In this document: piece after piece, positions 1-7,875 of the stretch
Numbering within the stretch: the stretch's first letter is position 1
How the letters are laid out: the number at the start of each line of letters is the position of its first letter
Assembly: GCA_020049295.1 (NCBI GenBank)
Contig: JAIFLC010000014.1
Location: 1 to 38,703, forward strand
Direction of reading: 5' to 3'
Source of the DNA: Bacteroidota bacterium
GTDB taxonomy: Bacteria; Bacteroidota; Bacteroidia; Bacteroidales; UBA12077
DNA: 38,703 bases
Notes under the pieces: model-generated
Databases searched by the model: none
Told to the model about the DNA's origin: nothing
Seen by the model: only the letters and a program-made list of their open reading frames with translations
Translations under genes and position numbers: made by a program

Positions 1-116
1 AGCATGACGGAAACCCATTTTTCCAATATACCATTATTCCAAAACTCTGATGCAGATTGTTATCATATTAATATTAAATTATTAAAATAGTTCCTTTATT
101 AAAATCTCGCTCTTCC

Positions 117-1163
117 CTATCTCGCTTTTTTTCCAGCCAGCTGTCCACAAGCTGCATCAATATCCTGTCCGCGACTACGGCGAACATTTACAATCATATT
201 GCGGCTCTTTAAAAAGCTTACAAATGCATCTGTTGCTTTAGAATTTGACTTTTTAAATTTAGAATTACCTATCGAATTATATTCAATTAAATTAATCTTT
301 ACAGGGAAGCTTTTGCAATATTCAGCAAGTTCTTTAGCATCAGCAATTCCATCATTTATTCCGTCCATTAAAAGATATTCAAACGTAATCCTCTCCCCTG
401 TTTTTTTATTAAAATAGATTAATGCTTCTTTTAACGAGTCAAGCGAATTATGCTCATTTACAGGCATAAAGCTACTTCTTTTTTTATCATTTGCCGAATG
501 CAAAGAAACAGCTAATCCAAACTTTACATTATCATCGGCAAGGCGTTTTATCATTCGGGGTAAGCCAACGGTTGATAATGTAATACGTTGAGCAGACATT
601 CCCAGCCCTTTGTCGGAACAGATCATTTCAATAGCCTTTAATACATTGTCATAATTTAGTAAAGGTTCGCCCATGCCCATTAATACAATATTTGTTAAGG
701 AAAGATTGTATTTCTCTTTGGCAAGATTCATTATTTCGACAACCTGGTGATAAATCTCCCCTACACTTAAATTTCGTTTTAGCCCTAGCTTTCCTGTTGC
801 ACAGAACTCACATCCAAGATTACAGCCAACCTGAGATGATATGCATGCTGTTGAGCGATCATCTGATGGTATTAACACTCCTTCAACCCAAGAATTGTCG
901 TAAAGTCTAAAAGCCAATTTAATGGTTTTGTCTTTGCTTATTTGTAGATTCTCTGGTTTTACCGACTGAATAAAAAAATGGTTATCAAGTAAATCCCTCA
1001 AAGACTTGGATATATTTGACATTTCATCAAAACTTTTGCAATGTTTTTTCCATAGCCATTCATAAACCTGAGCAACACGAAAAGTTTTTTCATTGTTTTT
1101 TTCTAAAAAATCTTTTATCTCACTTAAAGATAAAGACAAAATATCTCTTTTAATATCAGCCAT
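117..1163 (-). CDS. rlmN: 23S rRNA (adenine-2503-C2)/tRNA A37 methyltransferase RlmN
   Basis: This is a cytoplasmic radical-SAM enzyme that methylates C2 of A2503 in 23S rRNA, and of A37 in some tRNAs. The 348 residues match the family length. The 4Fe-4S motif CxxxCxxC is at Cys114, Cys118 and Cys121. Cys107 (in TACISSQVGC) and Cys338 (in DIDAACGQLAG) occupy the places of the E. coli Cys118/Cys355 pair used for the methyl-transfer mechanism. The GMGEPLLNYDNV motif near residue 164 is the usual radical-SAM glycine-rich segment. The ATG at 1163 lies about 45 nt downstream of a TACCTTTG promoter element, which supports this start. The gene appears monocistronic in view: its 3' side is only 116 bases from the window edge and shows no identifiable gene. 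All key residues are present. Confidence 0.97.
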   Translation of the reverse strand: MADIKRDILSLSLSEIKDFLEKNNEKTFRVAQVYEWLWKKHCKSFDEMSNISKSLRDLLDNHFFIQSVKPENLQISKDKTIKLAFRLYDNSWVEGVLIPSDDRSTACISSQVGCNLGCEFCATGKLGLKRNLSVGEIYHQVVEIMNLAKEKYNLSLTNIVLMGMGEPLLNYDNVLKAIEMICSDKGLGMSAQRITLSTVGLPRMIKRLADDNVKFGLAVSLHSANDKKRSSFMPVNEHNSLDSLKEALIYFNKKTGERITFEYLLMDGINDGIADAKELAEYCKSFPVKINLIEYNSIGNSKFKKSNSKATDAFVSFLKSRNMIVNVRRSRGQDIDAACGQLAGKKAR

Positions 1164-1206
1164 AAATGAAGAATCGAAGTAATTTTGATGAACAAAAAAC
1201 CATCTG

Positions 1207-1214
1207 CAAAGGTA
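1207..1214 (-). promoter_or_regulatory. Bacteroidota -7 promoter element for rlmN
   Basis: The minus strand reads TACCTTTG followed by CAG, an exact match to the TAnnTTTG -7 element of the Bacteroidota primary sigma factor. It lies about 45 nt upstream of the rlmN ATG. No good -33 TTTG is seen at the expected distance. Confidence 0.65.
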
Positions 1215-1230
1215 TATTAAAAAATTACTT

Positions 1231-1238
1231 TATTTTTG
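1231..1238 (+). promoter_or_regulatory. Possible -7 promoter element for the S46 peptidase
   Basis: TATTTTTG fits TAnnTTTG and would give a leader of about 60 nt before the ATG at 1304. In such AT-rich DNA the match could be fortuitous, and there is no -33 TTTG. It sits back to back with the rlmN promoter in the same divergent intergenic region. Confidence 0.4.
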
Positions 1239-1303
1239 TTTTTTAAACCATTTGAAAGTTTACTAATCAAAGTAATCATTATATTAATCTTAAACAGAAA
1301 AAA

Positions 1304-3385
1304 ATGAAAAAAATATCCGTTTTGCTTTTAGGATTGGTTTTAATGTTAAATCCAACATTAAGAGCCGATGAGGGAATGTGGCTATTGCCGCTTATTCAAA
1401 AATTAAACATACAGAAAATGCAGGAAATGGGTCTTAAGCTTTCAGCTGAACAGATCTATAGTGTAAACAATACCAGTCTTAAAGATGCCATTGTTATTTT
1501 TGGCAGAGGATGTACCGGTGAAGTTATTTCTGAACAAGGTCTGGTTTTAACTAATCACCACTGTGGTTATGGAGCTATTCAACAACACAGTACTGTACAA
1601 AATGATTATTTAAAAGATGGGTTTTGGGCTATGTCGATGGAAGAAGAAATACCAACACCAGGATTATCTGTGACTTTTTTGGTTAGCATCGAAGATGTAA
1701 CAAGCAAAATAAATGAAGCTATTAAGCCTGAAATGAATGAAGGTGAAAGACAAAAAGCTGCATTTGCTAAAGGTCAGGAACTTACTAAAGAAGCTACTGA
1801 TGGTACAAATTACAGAGCAATTGTTCAGGACTTTTTTGGCGGAAATCAATATTTTATGATGGTTTACGAAGTGTATACTGATGTTAGAATGGTTGGCGCT
1901 CCACCATCATCAATAGGTAAATTCGGTGCTGATACCGACAACTGGATGTGGCCACGCCATACCGGTGATTTTAGTATTTTCCGTATTTATGCCGATAAAG
2001 ACAATAAACCAGCTGCTTACTCTCCAACCAATGTTCCGTATAAACCAAAACATCATTTACCTGTTTCAATAAAAGGTGTTAAAACCGATGATTTTGCTAT
2101 GATATTAGGATACCCAGGAAGCACAGAACGATATATGACTTCATGGGAAGTTGATGAAACAATTAAAATATCAAATGCAAATCGAATTTATATACGTGGT
2201 GTTCGTCAGGAAATTATTTTAGAAGATATGCTAGCTGATCCAGCAGTAAATATTAAATATTCTTCAAAATATTCTGGTTCTACCAACTACTGGAAAAATT
2301 CAATTGGAATGAACAAAGCATTAAAACGCTTAAAAATTTACGATAAGAAAAAAGTTGAAGAAACTGAATTTACCAATTGGGTAAATGCAACACCAGAAAG
2401 AAAAGCAAATTATGGCGAAGCATTAGACCTTATAAGCAAATCTTTAACTACACGTGGTGAGTACATGCATGTAACTCAATATTTATCTGAAGCTTTATTG
2501 AGAGGAACTGAGCTAATGTCAATCGCTTCGAGTGCTTCAAGATTAGAAGAAGCGTTAATATCTGCAAAAGCAGAAGATATTGCAAAAGCCTCACAAATGG
2601 TTAAAAACAGAGCTCATTCGTTCTATAAAGATTACAATGCATCAACAGATCAAAAAGTAGCTAAAGCAATGTTTAAAATTTATGCTCAGAATGTAACTAA
2701 AAATTATCATCCTGAAGTTTATAAAACCATTGAAGCTAAATACAAAAACGATTATAATAAGTTCGTAGATGAACTGTTTGCTAAATCTGTGTTTACCGAC
2801 TCAACTAAGCTTTTCAAGTTCCTTGAGAAACCAACATTAAAAGCATTGCAGAAAGATCCAGCTTTTATTGCTTCGAAATCAATTTATGCGTTATATTCTG
2901 ATCTTCAGAAGAAACTCGAACCTATGTATGATGATTTTGATAAAGGTCATCGTTTGTATGTTGCCGGAATATTAGAAAAAAATGAAGGTAAAGCAATGTA
3001 TCCGGATGCAAACTTTACAATGCGTTTAACTTATGGAACAATAAAAGATTACTATCCTATGGATGCTGTTCATTACGATTATGTTACTACTCTTGATGGT
3101 GTTATGGAAAAAGAAGATCCAGATAATTGGGATGGTAAAATGCCAGTAGCATTCCTTTCTACAAATGACATTACCGGTGGTAACTCTGGTAGTCCTGTAA
3201 TTAATGGTAATGGTGAGTTAATCGGAACTGCTTTCGATGGAAACTGGGAAGCAATGAGTGGCGATATTGTTTTTGAACCCGAACTCCAACGAACAATTAG
3301 TGTTGATATTCGATATACATTATTCATTATCGATAAGTACGCTGGTTGTACCCGACTAATTGACGAAATGACAATCGTACAATAA
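1304..3385 (+). CDS. dpp7: Secreted S46 dipeptidyl-peptidase, DPP7-like
   Basis: Peptidase family S46 releases dipeptides from the N-termini of peptides in the periplasm and feeds amino-acid catabolism. The 693-residue protein starts with a Sec signal peptide (about residues 1-21). The chymotrypsin-like triad is visible: His85/His86 in TNHHCGYG, Asp222 in HTGDFSIF and Ser628 in GGNSGSPV. The residue 18 positions after the catalytic Ser sets S1 specificity in this family. It is Gly646 here (AFDGNWEAMSGD), as in DPP7, which prefers bulky or hydrophobic residues; DPP11, the Asp/Glu-specific enzyme, has Arg at this place. The gene stands alone between a divergent promoter region and a strong terminator, so it is probably monocistronic. 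The family call is very secure; the DPP7 subtype rests on that one position. Confidence 0.95.
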   Translation: MKKISVLLLGLVLMLNPTLRADEGMWLLPLIQKLNIQKMQEMGLKLSAEQIYSVNNTSLKDAIVIFGRGCTGEVISEQGLVLTNHHCGYGAIQQHSTVQNDYLKDGFWAMSMEEEIPTPGLSVTFLVSIEDVTSKINEAIKPEMNEGERQKAAFAKGQELTKEATDGTNYRAIVQDFFGGNQYFMMVYEVYTDVRMVGAPPSSIGKFGADTDNWMWPRHTGDFSIFRIYADKDNKPAAYSPTNVPYKPKHHLPVSIKGVKTDDFAMILGYPGSTERYMTSWEVDETIKISNANRIYIRGVRQEIILEDMLADPAVNIKYSSKYSGSTNYWKNSIGMNKALKRLKIYDKKKVEETEFTNWVNATPERKANYGEALDLISKSLTTRGEYMHVTQYLSEALLRGTELMSIASSASRLEEALISAKAEDIAKASQMVKNRAHSFYKDYNASTDQKVAKAMFKIYAQNVTKNYHPEVYKTIEAKYKNDYNKFVDELFAKSVFTDSTKLFKFLEKPTLKALQKDPAFIASKSIYALYSDLQKKLEPMYDDFDKGHRLYVAGILEKNEGKAMYPDANFTMRLTYGTIKDYYPMDAVHYDYVTTLDGVMEKEDPDNWDGKMPVAFLSTNDITGGNSGSPVINGNGELIGTAFDGNWEAMSGDIVFEPELQRTISVDIRYTLFIIDKYAGCTRLIDEMTIVQ

Positions 3386-3410
3386 AAAAATAAAGAATGA
3401 ATTAAATTGG

Positions 3411-3443
3411 AAGGATTGGGTTAACCCGATCCTTTCTTTTTTT
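3411..3443 (+). terminator. Rho-independent terminator of the S46 peptidase gene
   Basis: A 10-bp stem (AAGGATTGGG, loop TTAA, CCCGATCCTT, one G-T pair) spans 3411-3434 and is followed at once by a T-rich tract. It lies 25 nt after the peptidase stop codon. Confidence 0.9.
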
Positions 3444-3474
3444 GGTAAAAAATTTTACTACTTTTATAAAATCT

Positions 3475-3948
3475 ATGACTCCAAAAATTACAATTTTTAC
3501 CGATGGTGCTGCACGAGGAAATCCCGGTCCGGGGGGTTATGGTATTGTTCTGATGTCGGGGAAACACCGTAAAGAATTATCGGAAGGATTCCGGCTAACA
3601 ACAAATAACCGAATGGAATTGCTTGCAGTTATTGTTGCTCTTGAAACGCTAAAAGTTGGTAACAGCATGGTGGATATTTATACCGACTCAAAATACGTGG
3701 TTGATGCTGTTGAACAAGGATGGCTTTTTGATTGGGAAAAGAAGCGATTTAATAAAAAGAAAAATCCCGATTTATGGATTCGCTTTTTAACTATATACAG
3801 AAAGCATAAAGTAAAATTTCATTGGGTAAAAGGCCATGCAAACAATAAAGAAAACGAACGCTGCGATCAACTTGCTGTTGAAGCATCCTTTAAATCTGAT
3901 TTACTCGTCGACACTGTTTATGAAACGATTGAAGGTGATTTAATATAG
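3475..3948 (+). CDS. rnhA: Ribonuclease HI
   Basis: RNase HI degrades the RNA strand of RNA-DNA hybrids (R-loops, primer remnants) in the cytoplasm. Numbered from the ATG at 3475 (157 residues), the four catalytic carboxylates are Asp10 (ITIFTDGAARGNPG), Glu48 (NNRMELLAV), Asp71 (IYTDSKYVV) and Asp131 (ENERCDQLA). His121 in VKGHANN matches the catalytic-loop His. Asp10 falls exactly at the E. coli position, which supports this start. The upstream in-frame TTG at 3442 lies in the T-tract of the preceding terminator and is unlikely. The length is close to the E. coli enzyme (155). It ends just before a perfect bidirectional terminator. Confidence 0.96.
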   Translation: MTPKITIFTDGAARGNPGPGGYGIVLMSGKHRKELSEGFRLTTNNRMELLAVIVALETLKVGNSMVDIYTDSKYVVDAVEQGWLFDWEKKRFNKKKNPDLWIRFLTIYRKHKVKFHWVKGHANNKENERCDQLAVEASFKSDLLVDTVYETIEGDLI

Positions 3949-3977
3949 TGCTTTTACTTTTAAATTTATCATAAAAA

Positions 3978-4011
3978 TACCCCAAAAGTTTTTTGTCTAA
4001 CTTTTGGGGTA
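3978..4011. terminator. Bidirectional terminator between rnhA and the M48 peptidase gene
   Basis: A perfect 13-bp inverted repeat (TACCCCAAAAGTT and AACTTTTGGGGTA) encloses an 8-nt loop. It sits between the convergent stop codons at 3948 and 4039. A-rich flanks on the left give a T-tract for the minus-strand transcript. Confidence 0.85.
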
Positions 4012-4038
4012 CAATTCAAAAATTGAGGATTTTCTTTA

Positions 4039-4863
4039 TTAAGGAAGGCTATTTTGAAATTCAGCGTATCGTGTGGCATATAATTCCCCAGTAGGAGAAC
4101 CAAGTGCGGTCCAAACCTCAGTAATATTATCAAGTCGATGTTCATCGCTTGGGTGAGTGCTTAAAAACTCAGGGGCACTGGTTGTTTCAGGATCAGTACC
4201 AATTTTTTCGAAAAATCCTGAAATTCCCTTTGGATCAAAATTGTTATCACCCGAAGCATCGTTTGTATATTTTACAGAAAATTCATCGGCTTCGTATTCG
4301 TTATCACGACTAAAATAAAGAGTTCCTAAACCCTGAGCTAAATCTGCTGCAATACCAGCAAGCATACCTGGATCATCGCCTAATAATGCAGACAATAACA
4401 TAGAAAAACCATATTCTTTGGTCATAATTTTTGTTGTGTGGCGTTTATCTGCATGGGCCATTTCGTGAGCCATAACTCCCGCAAACTGCGCTTCATTTTC
4501 TAAAAATTTGATTAATCCGGTGTAGAAATACATTTTACCGCCAGGTACGCAAAACGCATTGATAACATTGTCGTCGTTGATGATATATACATCCCAAGAA
4601 AAAGTACTGCCATAATTTAAGTTTGGGGATGTTTTTAAGGCATTTCGTATCCTGTCAAGGTGCTGATATGCAGTTGCAGAGGCAGTGTTGCGCGCAATCA
4701 AAGGGTACTCAGTTGGATTGGCAAGAAGCTGGTTGTGAAACTCTTCTCCAAATTCGATATCCTGTTCAACGGTAAATATATTAATTCCACCATCCTCATC
4801 ACAGGAATAGAATAGGCTTGAAAGACCTATTAAAACGGATAAAAATAAGATTTTTGTTTTCAT
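4039..4863 (-). CDS. M48-family zinc metallopeptidase lipoprotein
   Basis: The 274-residue protein begins with a lipoprotein signal ending in the lipobox LFYSC, with Cys21 as the lipidated residue. It is followed by the acidic stretch DEDGG, which resembles the Bacteroidota surface-export signal, so the protein may face outward (inference). The zinc site is HEMAH at His133-Glu134-His137, and the downstream EYEAD near residues 189-193 supplies the third ligand. This is the M48 (HtpX/BepA/Ste24-like) pattern, without the transmembrane helices of HtpX. BepA-type members degrade or assist misfolded outer-membrane proteins; that role here is by analogy only. It lies 67 bases downstream of tRNA-Val on the same strand and may be read through from the tRNA promoter, since no separate promoter was recognised. 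Confidence 0.9.
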   Translation of the reverse strand: MKTKILFLSVLIGLSSLFYSCDEDGGINIFTVEQDIEFGEEFHNQLLANPTEYPLIARNTASATAYQHLDRIRNALKTSPNLNYGSTFSWDVYIINDDNVINAFCVPGGKMYFYTGLIKFLENEAQFAGVMAHEMAHADKRHTTKIMTKEYGFSMLLSALLGDDPGMLAGIAADLAQGLGTLYFSRDNEYEADEFSVKYTNDASGDNNFDPKGISGFFEKIGTDPETTSAPEFLSTHPSDEHRLDNITEVWTALGSPTGELYATRYAEFQNSLP

Positions 4864-4930
4864 AATCGTTATATTTTTAATTTGGGATACTGTTTTTGTG
4901 CTTTATCTTTATTTGGAGATCAAGTGGTTT

Positions 4931-5008
4931 TGGTGGGATATACTGGACTCGAACCAGTGACTTCCACCCTGTCAAGGTGACACTCTGAACCAACTGAGTT
5001 AATATCCC
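4931..5008 (-). tRNA. tRNA-Val (anticodon GAC), CCA encoded
   Basis: The minus strand folds as a complete cloverleaf. The acceptor GGGATAT pairs with ATATCCC. The D-arm is ACTC/GAGT. The anticodon stem TCACC/GGTGG has loop TTGACAG, and the T-arm ACTGG/CCAGT has loop TTCGAGT. The anticodon GAC reads valine GUC/GUU codons. The discriminator A and the terminal CCA are encoded (4931-4934). A near-consensus promoter lies immediately upstream. Confidence 0.95.
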
Positions 5009-5016
5009 ATGTTAGA

Positions 5017-5046
5017 CAAATATACGATTTTTTATCCAGATACAAA
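5017..5046 (-). promoter_or_regulatory. Near-consensus Bacteroidota promoter of tRNA-Val
   Basis: On the minus strand the -33 element TTTG (5046-5043) is separated by 18 nt from the -7 element TATATTTG (5024-5017). The predicted transcription start is only a few bases before the tRNA 5' end at 5008. It is the only promoter in the window with both elements at good spacing. Confidence 0.8.
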
Positions 5047-5197
5047 TTAGGGTATTTAATGGCATTTAAGTTTGGATTTCTTTATATTTACATATTGTTT
5101 ATCTCCCATGTAAAACAATGTTTTACAATTCTCTGTATAAAAATGTCTTTGATTTTTTATCTGGTTTTTAAAACTACTAAATTCAACTTTCTGTACT

Positions 5198-5542
5198 ATG
5201 GAAGAACAAAACAACAGCATATTAAAAATATATGCAAGCACTACCGACAAAATTGAAAATCAAACGCTTTATGAGTACATTGTTCTTAAAGCACGCGAAG
5301 AGGGTATTTCTGGAGTAACTGTTTTCCGAGGAATAATGGGATATGGATCGAGCAGTAAGATTAGCTCTTCACAATACTGGGAATTAACAGAAAAACTGCC
5401 AGTTGTGATTGAACTAATTGATAAAACAGAGCATATTGTGCGTTTTTATAAAAAATTAAATCCAGCCTTAATCAATATGCCAAAGGGTTGCTTGGTTTTA
5501 ATAGAATCGGTAAACATTTTACTGAAGAAAGCTGGAAAATAG
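5198..5542 (+). CDS. DUF190 (PII-like) protein
   Basis: This 114-residue cytoplasmic protein matches DUF190, a PII-like ferredoxin-fold family. The diagnostic segment is GVTVFRGIMGYG (about residues 40-51), preceded by LYEYIVLKAREEGI and followed by a strand with LPVVIELID. DUF190 proteins are thought to be small-molecule-binding regulators and often neighbour transporters or CrcB-type fluoride channels; no such neighbour is visible here. The ATG at 5198 gives the family's usual length. The gene stands alone between the divergent tRNA promoter and ispD. The exact ligand is unknown. Confidence 0.85.
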   Translation: MEEQNNSILKIYASTTDKIENQTLYEYIVLKAREEGISGVTVFRGIMGYGSSSKISSSQYWELTEKLPVVIELIDKTEHIVRFYKKLNPALINMPKGCLVLIESVNILLKKAGK

Positions 5543-5754
5543 TTGGTTATAAATCTATTATTCCAACCTCAATAGAGGATATAAAATATATTGATAATTG
5601 GTACTTAACCAGTGGAAGAATTAATTTGGGTTGGTATTTATGTCCTTCTCTTTCTCTGATACCATTATATTTGCTTCATATTACTAATTAAGTCAAGTAA
5701 TCATGCCATTTTCTTGAGTTCAATAATACTTAAAAGATTAATCCATATTTTTCC

Positions 5755-5762
5755 TATCTTTG
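5755..5762 (+). promoter_or_regulatory. -7 promoter element for ispD
   Basis: TATCTTTG fits TAnnTTTG. It overlaps the upstream in-frame TTG at 5760 and so argues that translation starts at the next TTG (5784), giving a leader of about 15 nt. No -33 TTTG is seen. Confidence 0.55.
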
Positions 5763-5783
5763 ATTTTAATAAATACATTTATT

Positions 5784-6458
5784 TTGAAACGTTATGCCAT
5801 AATAGTTGCCGGTGGTACAGGTCAACGAATGAACAGTGAAGTGCCTAAGCAATTTCTTAAAATAAATAATGAAATTATTTTAATGAAAAGCATTAGGGCA
5901 TTTACCTTATTTGATCCTAAAATTGAGATTATTGTTGCTTTGCCGCAAGATCAACTTGAAACATGGAAAGAATTGGTTGATATCGAAGGATTTGAGATAA
6001 AACATTCAGTTGTTGCAGGTGGAGCAAGTCGGTTTCATTCAGTTAAAAATACGTTGTCCGTAATTGGATGTGATGGATTTGTTGCAATTCACGATGGTGT
6101 TAGACCGCTTGTAAGTCAAAAAACTATTTTCACGACATACGAAACAGCTGAAAAATCAGGAAATGCAATTCCTTATATTGATATAAACGATTCATTGCGA
6201 TTTGTTGATGGGTTAAAAAACACATCGGTCGATCGTTCAAAATACAAGTCCATTCAAACGCCCCAGGTTTTCGATTGCATTCTTATTAAAAAAGCATACG
6301 AACAAGAATACTTTGAAAAATTTACCGATGATGCTTCAGTAATAGAAAATTTAGGAATAAAAATCAACCTGGTTCAGGGCAATATCGAAAACATCAAAAT
6401 CACCACCCAGGTTGATCTAAAGATTGCAGAAGCACTCTCCGATTATTTATCGGAATGA
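5784..6458 (+). CDS. ispD: 2-C-methyl-D-erythritol 4-phosphate cytidylyltransferase IspD
   Basis: IspD transfers CMP from CTP to MEP in the non-mevalonate isoprenoid pathway in the cytoplasm. The nucleotide-binding loop is AGGTGQRMNSEVPKQFL near the N-terminus. HDGVRPLVS, SIQTPQVFD and TDDASVIENLG follow in family order, and the length (224 residues from 5784) is typical. The start is a TTG: it begins MKRYAIIVAGG as in homologues, whereas the more upstream TTG at 5760 lies inside the promoter element. Paralogous TarI-type ribitol-phosphate cytidylyltransferases look similar, but there is no teichoic-acid context. The last 16 bases overlap the 3' end of the convergent stress-protein gene. Confidence 0.92.
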   Translation: MKRYAIIVAGGTGQRMNSEVPKQFLKINNEIILMKSIRAFTLFDPKIEIIVALPQDQLETWKELVDIEGFEIKHSVVAGGASRFHSVKNTLSVIGCDGFVAIHDGVRPLVSQKTIFTTYETAEKSGNAIPYIDINDSLRFVDGLKNTSVDRSKYKSIQTPQVFDCILIKKAYEQEYFEKFTDDASVIENLGIKINLVQGNIENIKITTQVDLKIAEALSDYLSE

Positions 6459-7567
6459 AATACTAAAAATGGAATGTTTGTGTGAAATAGAACTTTACGT
6501 GCCATACTTGGATTCAGAAGTTTAGAAATCAACCCTCTTTTATGTGTTACCATCGAAATAATATCGATATATTTTTCGCGAATAAACTCTTGCATCCCGG
6601 CAAGAAAATCTTTGTCTTCGATAATATGACAATGAATTTCATAATCACTATAGTTTTTTTGTAATTTTTCCTTTAAACTATCCATTTTTACTCTATCCCA
6701 TACATTTGAGTCGGCAGTTCCTATATGTACACAATGCAATCTAAAATCGAAAGGAGACATAATATTAACTAACTTTTTTATAGCCAGATAATCTGAATCG
6801 TCGAAATCTGTTGTATACATAATATTAATTGTTGCTATACCTTGATAAATCGAATCTTCAGGAATAACCAAAACAGGAACCTTTGTTTCATCAATAATTT
6901 TAGCCGTTACGCTACCTATCAAATCATTTTCCCGTTCACCCTGACCCCTCGTTCCAATAATAATCACCTCAGGTTTATACGCTTCACTTTCAGCAATGAT
7001 TTCTTCGCTCGCAATTCCGCGCACAAGGGCATAATCTATTTTAATTCCTGAAATACCATCCTTCTCTATTTTTTCCTTTAAATCACTGTAAAACTTCTCC
7101 ATGCTTGTTTTTGCCCTGATCTCAATTTCGCGAATAATCTCATCCATATTTACCTGGTAATAATATGTATCGGTCAGCGGCATTGAGTTTACTACTGGAT
7201 TGTAGTAAACATGCATCAGCTTAATCTCCGCATTTAGCTTTTCAGCTAACCCGATAGCGTAACGGCATGCATTAACTGAATAATCACTAAAGTCAATTGG
7301 TACAAGTATTCGTTGAACACCTTGTGTAGTAATGTCGGTTTCTTCCTGATATTCATCACGCCAGTTTTCGCTTACTTTTTCAACTATTCGGAGAGCTTTC
7401 TCCAAATCGCGCGATGAAACCTGCACTTTTACACCACCAGAAATTGCAGAGTGAATTAAATTGATATTCTTTAAATAACACTCTACCCCTTCGGCCTGGA
7501 GCCTTGTTTTTAAAATCTCAGCTCTTGCATAATTGTGCACTGCAATGGTTATTAATTTATCTTCCAT
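6443..7567 (-). CDS. DUF2007 - universal stress protein (Usp) tandem fusion
   Basis: The 374-residue protein has three modules. Residues 1-68 match the DUF2007 type (putative signal-transducing domain). Residues 86-237 form a full UspA domain, starting QRILVPIDFSDYS and carrying the ATP-binding motif G-x2-G-x9-GS at Gly205, Gly208 and Gly218-Ser219. Residues 245-374 form a second Usp-like fold, ending in NIPFLVFHSDK, where that motif is not visible and nucleotide binding is probably lost. The protein is presumably a cytoplasmic ATP-binding stress or energy-state sensor. The first domain may bind ATP while the second serves as a pseudo-domain (inference). It is transcribed convergently with ispD, overlapping it by 16 bases. 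Confidence 0.9.
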   Translation of the reverse strand: MEDKLITIAVHNYARAEILKTRLQAEGVECYLKNINLIHSAISGGVKVQVSSRDLEKALRIVEKVSENWRDEYQEETDITTQGVQRILVPIDFSDYSVNACRYAIGLAEKLNAEIKLMHVYYNPVVNSMPLTDTYYYQVNMDEIIREIEIRAKTSMEKFYSDLKEKIEKDGISGIKIDYALVRGIASEEIIAESEAYKPEVIIIGTRGQGERENDLIGSVTAKIIDETKVPVLVIPEDSIYQGIATINIMYTTDFDDSDYLAIKKLVNIMSPFDFRLHCVHIGTADSNVWDRVKMDSLKEKLQKNYSDYEIHCHIIEDKDFLAGMQEFIREKYIDIISMVTHKRGLISKLLNPSMARKVLFHTNIPFLVFHSDK

Positions 7568-7617
7568 AATTTCTGGTTTTATATATTTCGAAATCCTGAT
7601 TAAAAAATTGAAGGAAA

Positions 7618-7740
7618 ATGACGCGTCGAGATTTCCTTAGGTTTTCGCTGCAACAATATGTAGTTGTGCTTTTCTCCATAATCTTTATTCGTTTCGAATC
7701 ATTAAGAATAAATGAGAATATGCAGCAAGAGAGTATGTAG
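7618..7740 (+). CDS. Possible 40-aa micro-protein with Tat-like N-terminus
   Basis: An ATG preceded closely by GAAGGAAA opens a 40-codon frame ending in TAG. It starts MTRRDFLRFSLQQ, which resembles the twin-arginine signal S/T-R-R-x-F-L-K, and continues with a short hydrophobic stretch YVVVLFSIIFI. No cargo domain follows, so it could be a small membrane peptide, the remnant of a Tat substrate gene, or chance. It lies between the divergent Usp and asnS genes, upstream of the asnS promoter element. No family is recognised. Confidence 0.25.
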   Translation: MTRRDFLRFSLQQYVVVLFSIIFIRFESLRINENMQQESM

Positions 7741-7841
7741 AATTCGATATAAATTACAACTTTTTAAAGCTAAAATCAAGTGAAATGATTTCTTTTTGGC
7801 AATAAATGTTGGCTGTCTGTTTATTATCGATGTAAAAATAT

Positions 7842-7849
7842 TATTTTTG
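7842..7849 (+). promoter_or_regulatory. -7 promoter element for asnS-rpoN
   Basis: TATTTTTG (TAnnTTTG) lies 27 nt before the asnS ATG at 7876, leaving a leader of about 20 nt. No convincing -33 TTTG is present. Confidence 0.5.
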
Positions 7850-7875
7850 TGCTGATACAAAAGAAATAATGGAAT

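Larger units (their letters stand above)
7568..7875. other. 308-base divergent intergenic region upstream of the Usp gene and asnS
   Basis: Apart from a questionable 40-codon ORF (7618-7740) and a promoter-like TATTTTTG (7842-7849) ahead of asnS, this AT-rich stretch shows no recognisable RNA, repeat or terminator. Confidence 0.5.

Noticed and set aside
1-34. Minus-strand ATG at 34 with an open frame to the window edge
   Set aside because: Only 11 codons are visible and they match nothing recognisable.
3442-3474. Upstream TTG start for rnhA
   Set aside because: It lies in the T-tract of the preceding terminator, and the extra residues are absent from RNase HI proteins.
5488-5691. ORF of 67 codons after the DUF190 gene, containing SIEDIKYIDNWYL, which superficially recalls the end of sugar transferases
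   Set aside because: It overlaps the DUF190 gene in another frame, has no upstream catalytic part, and the similarity is limited to a few residues.
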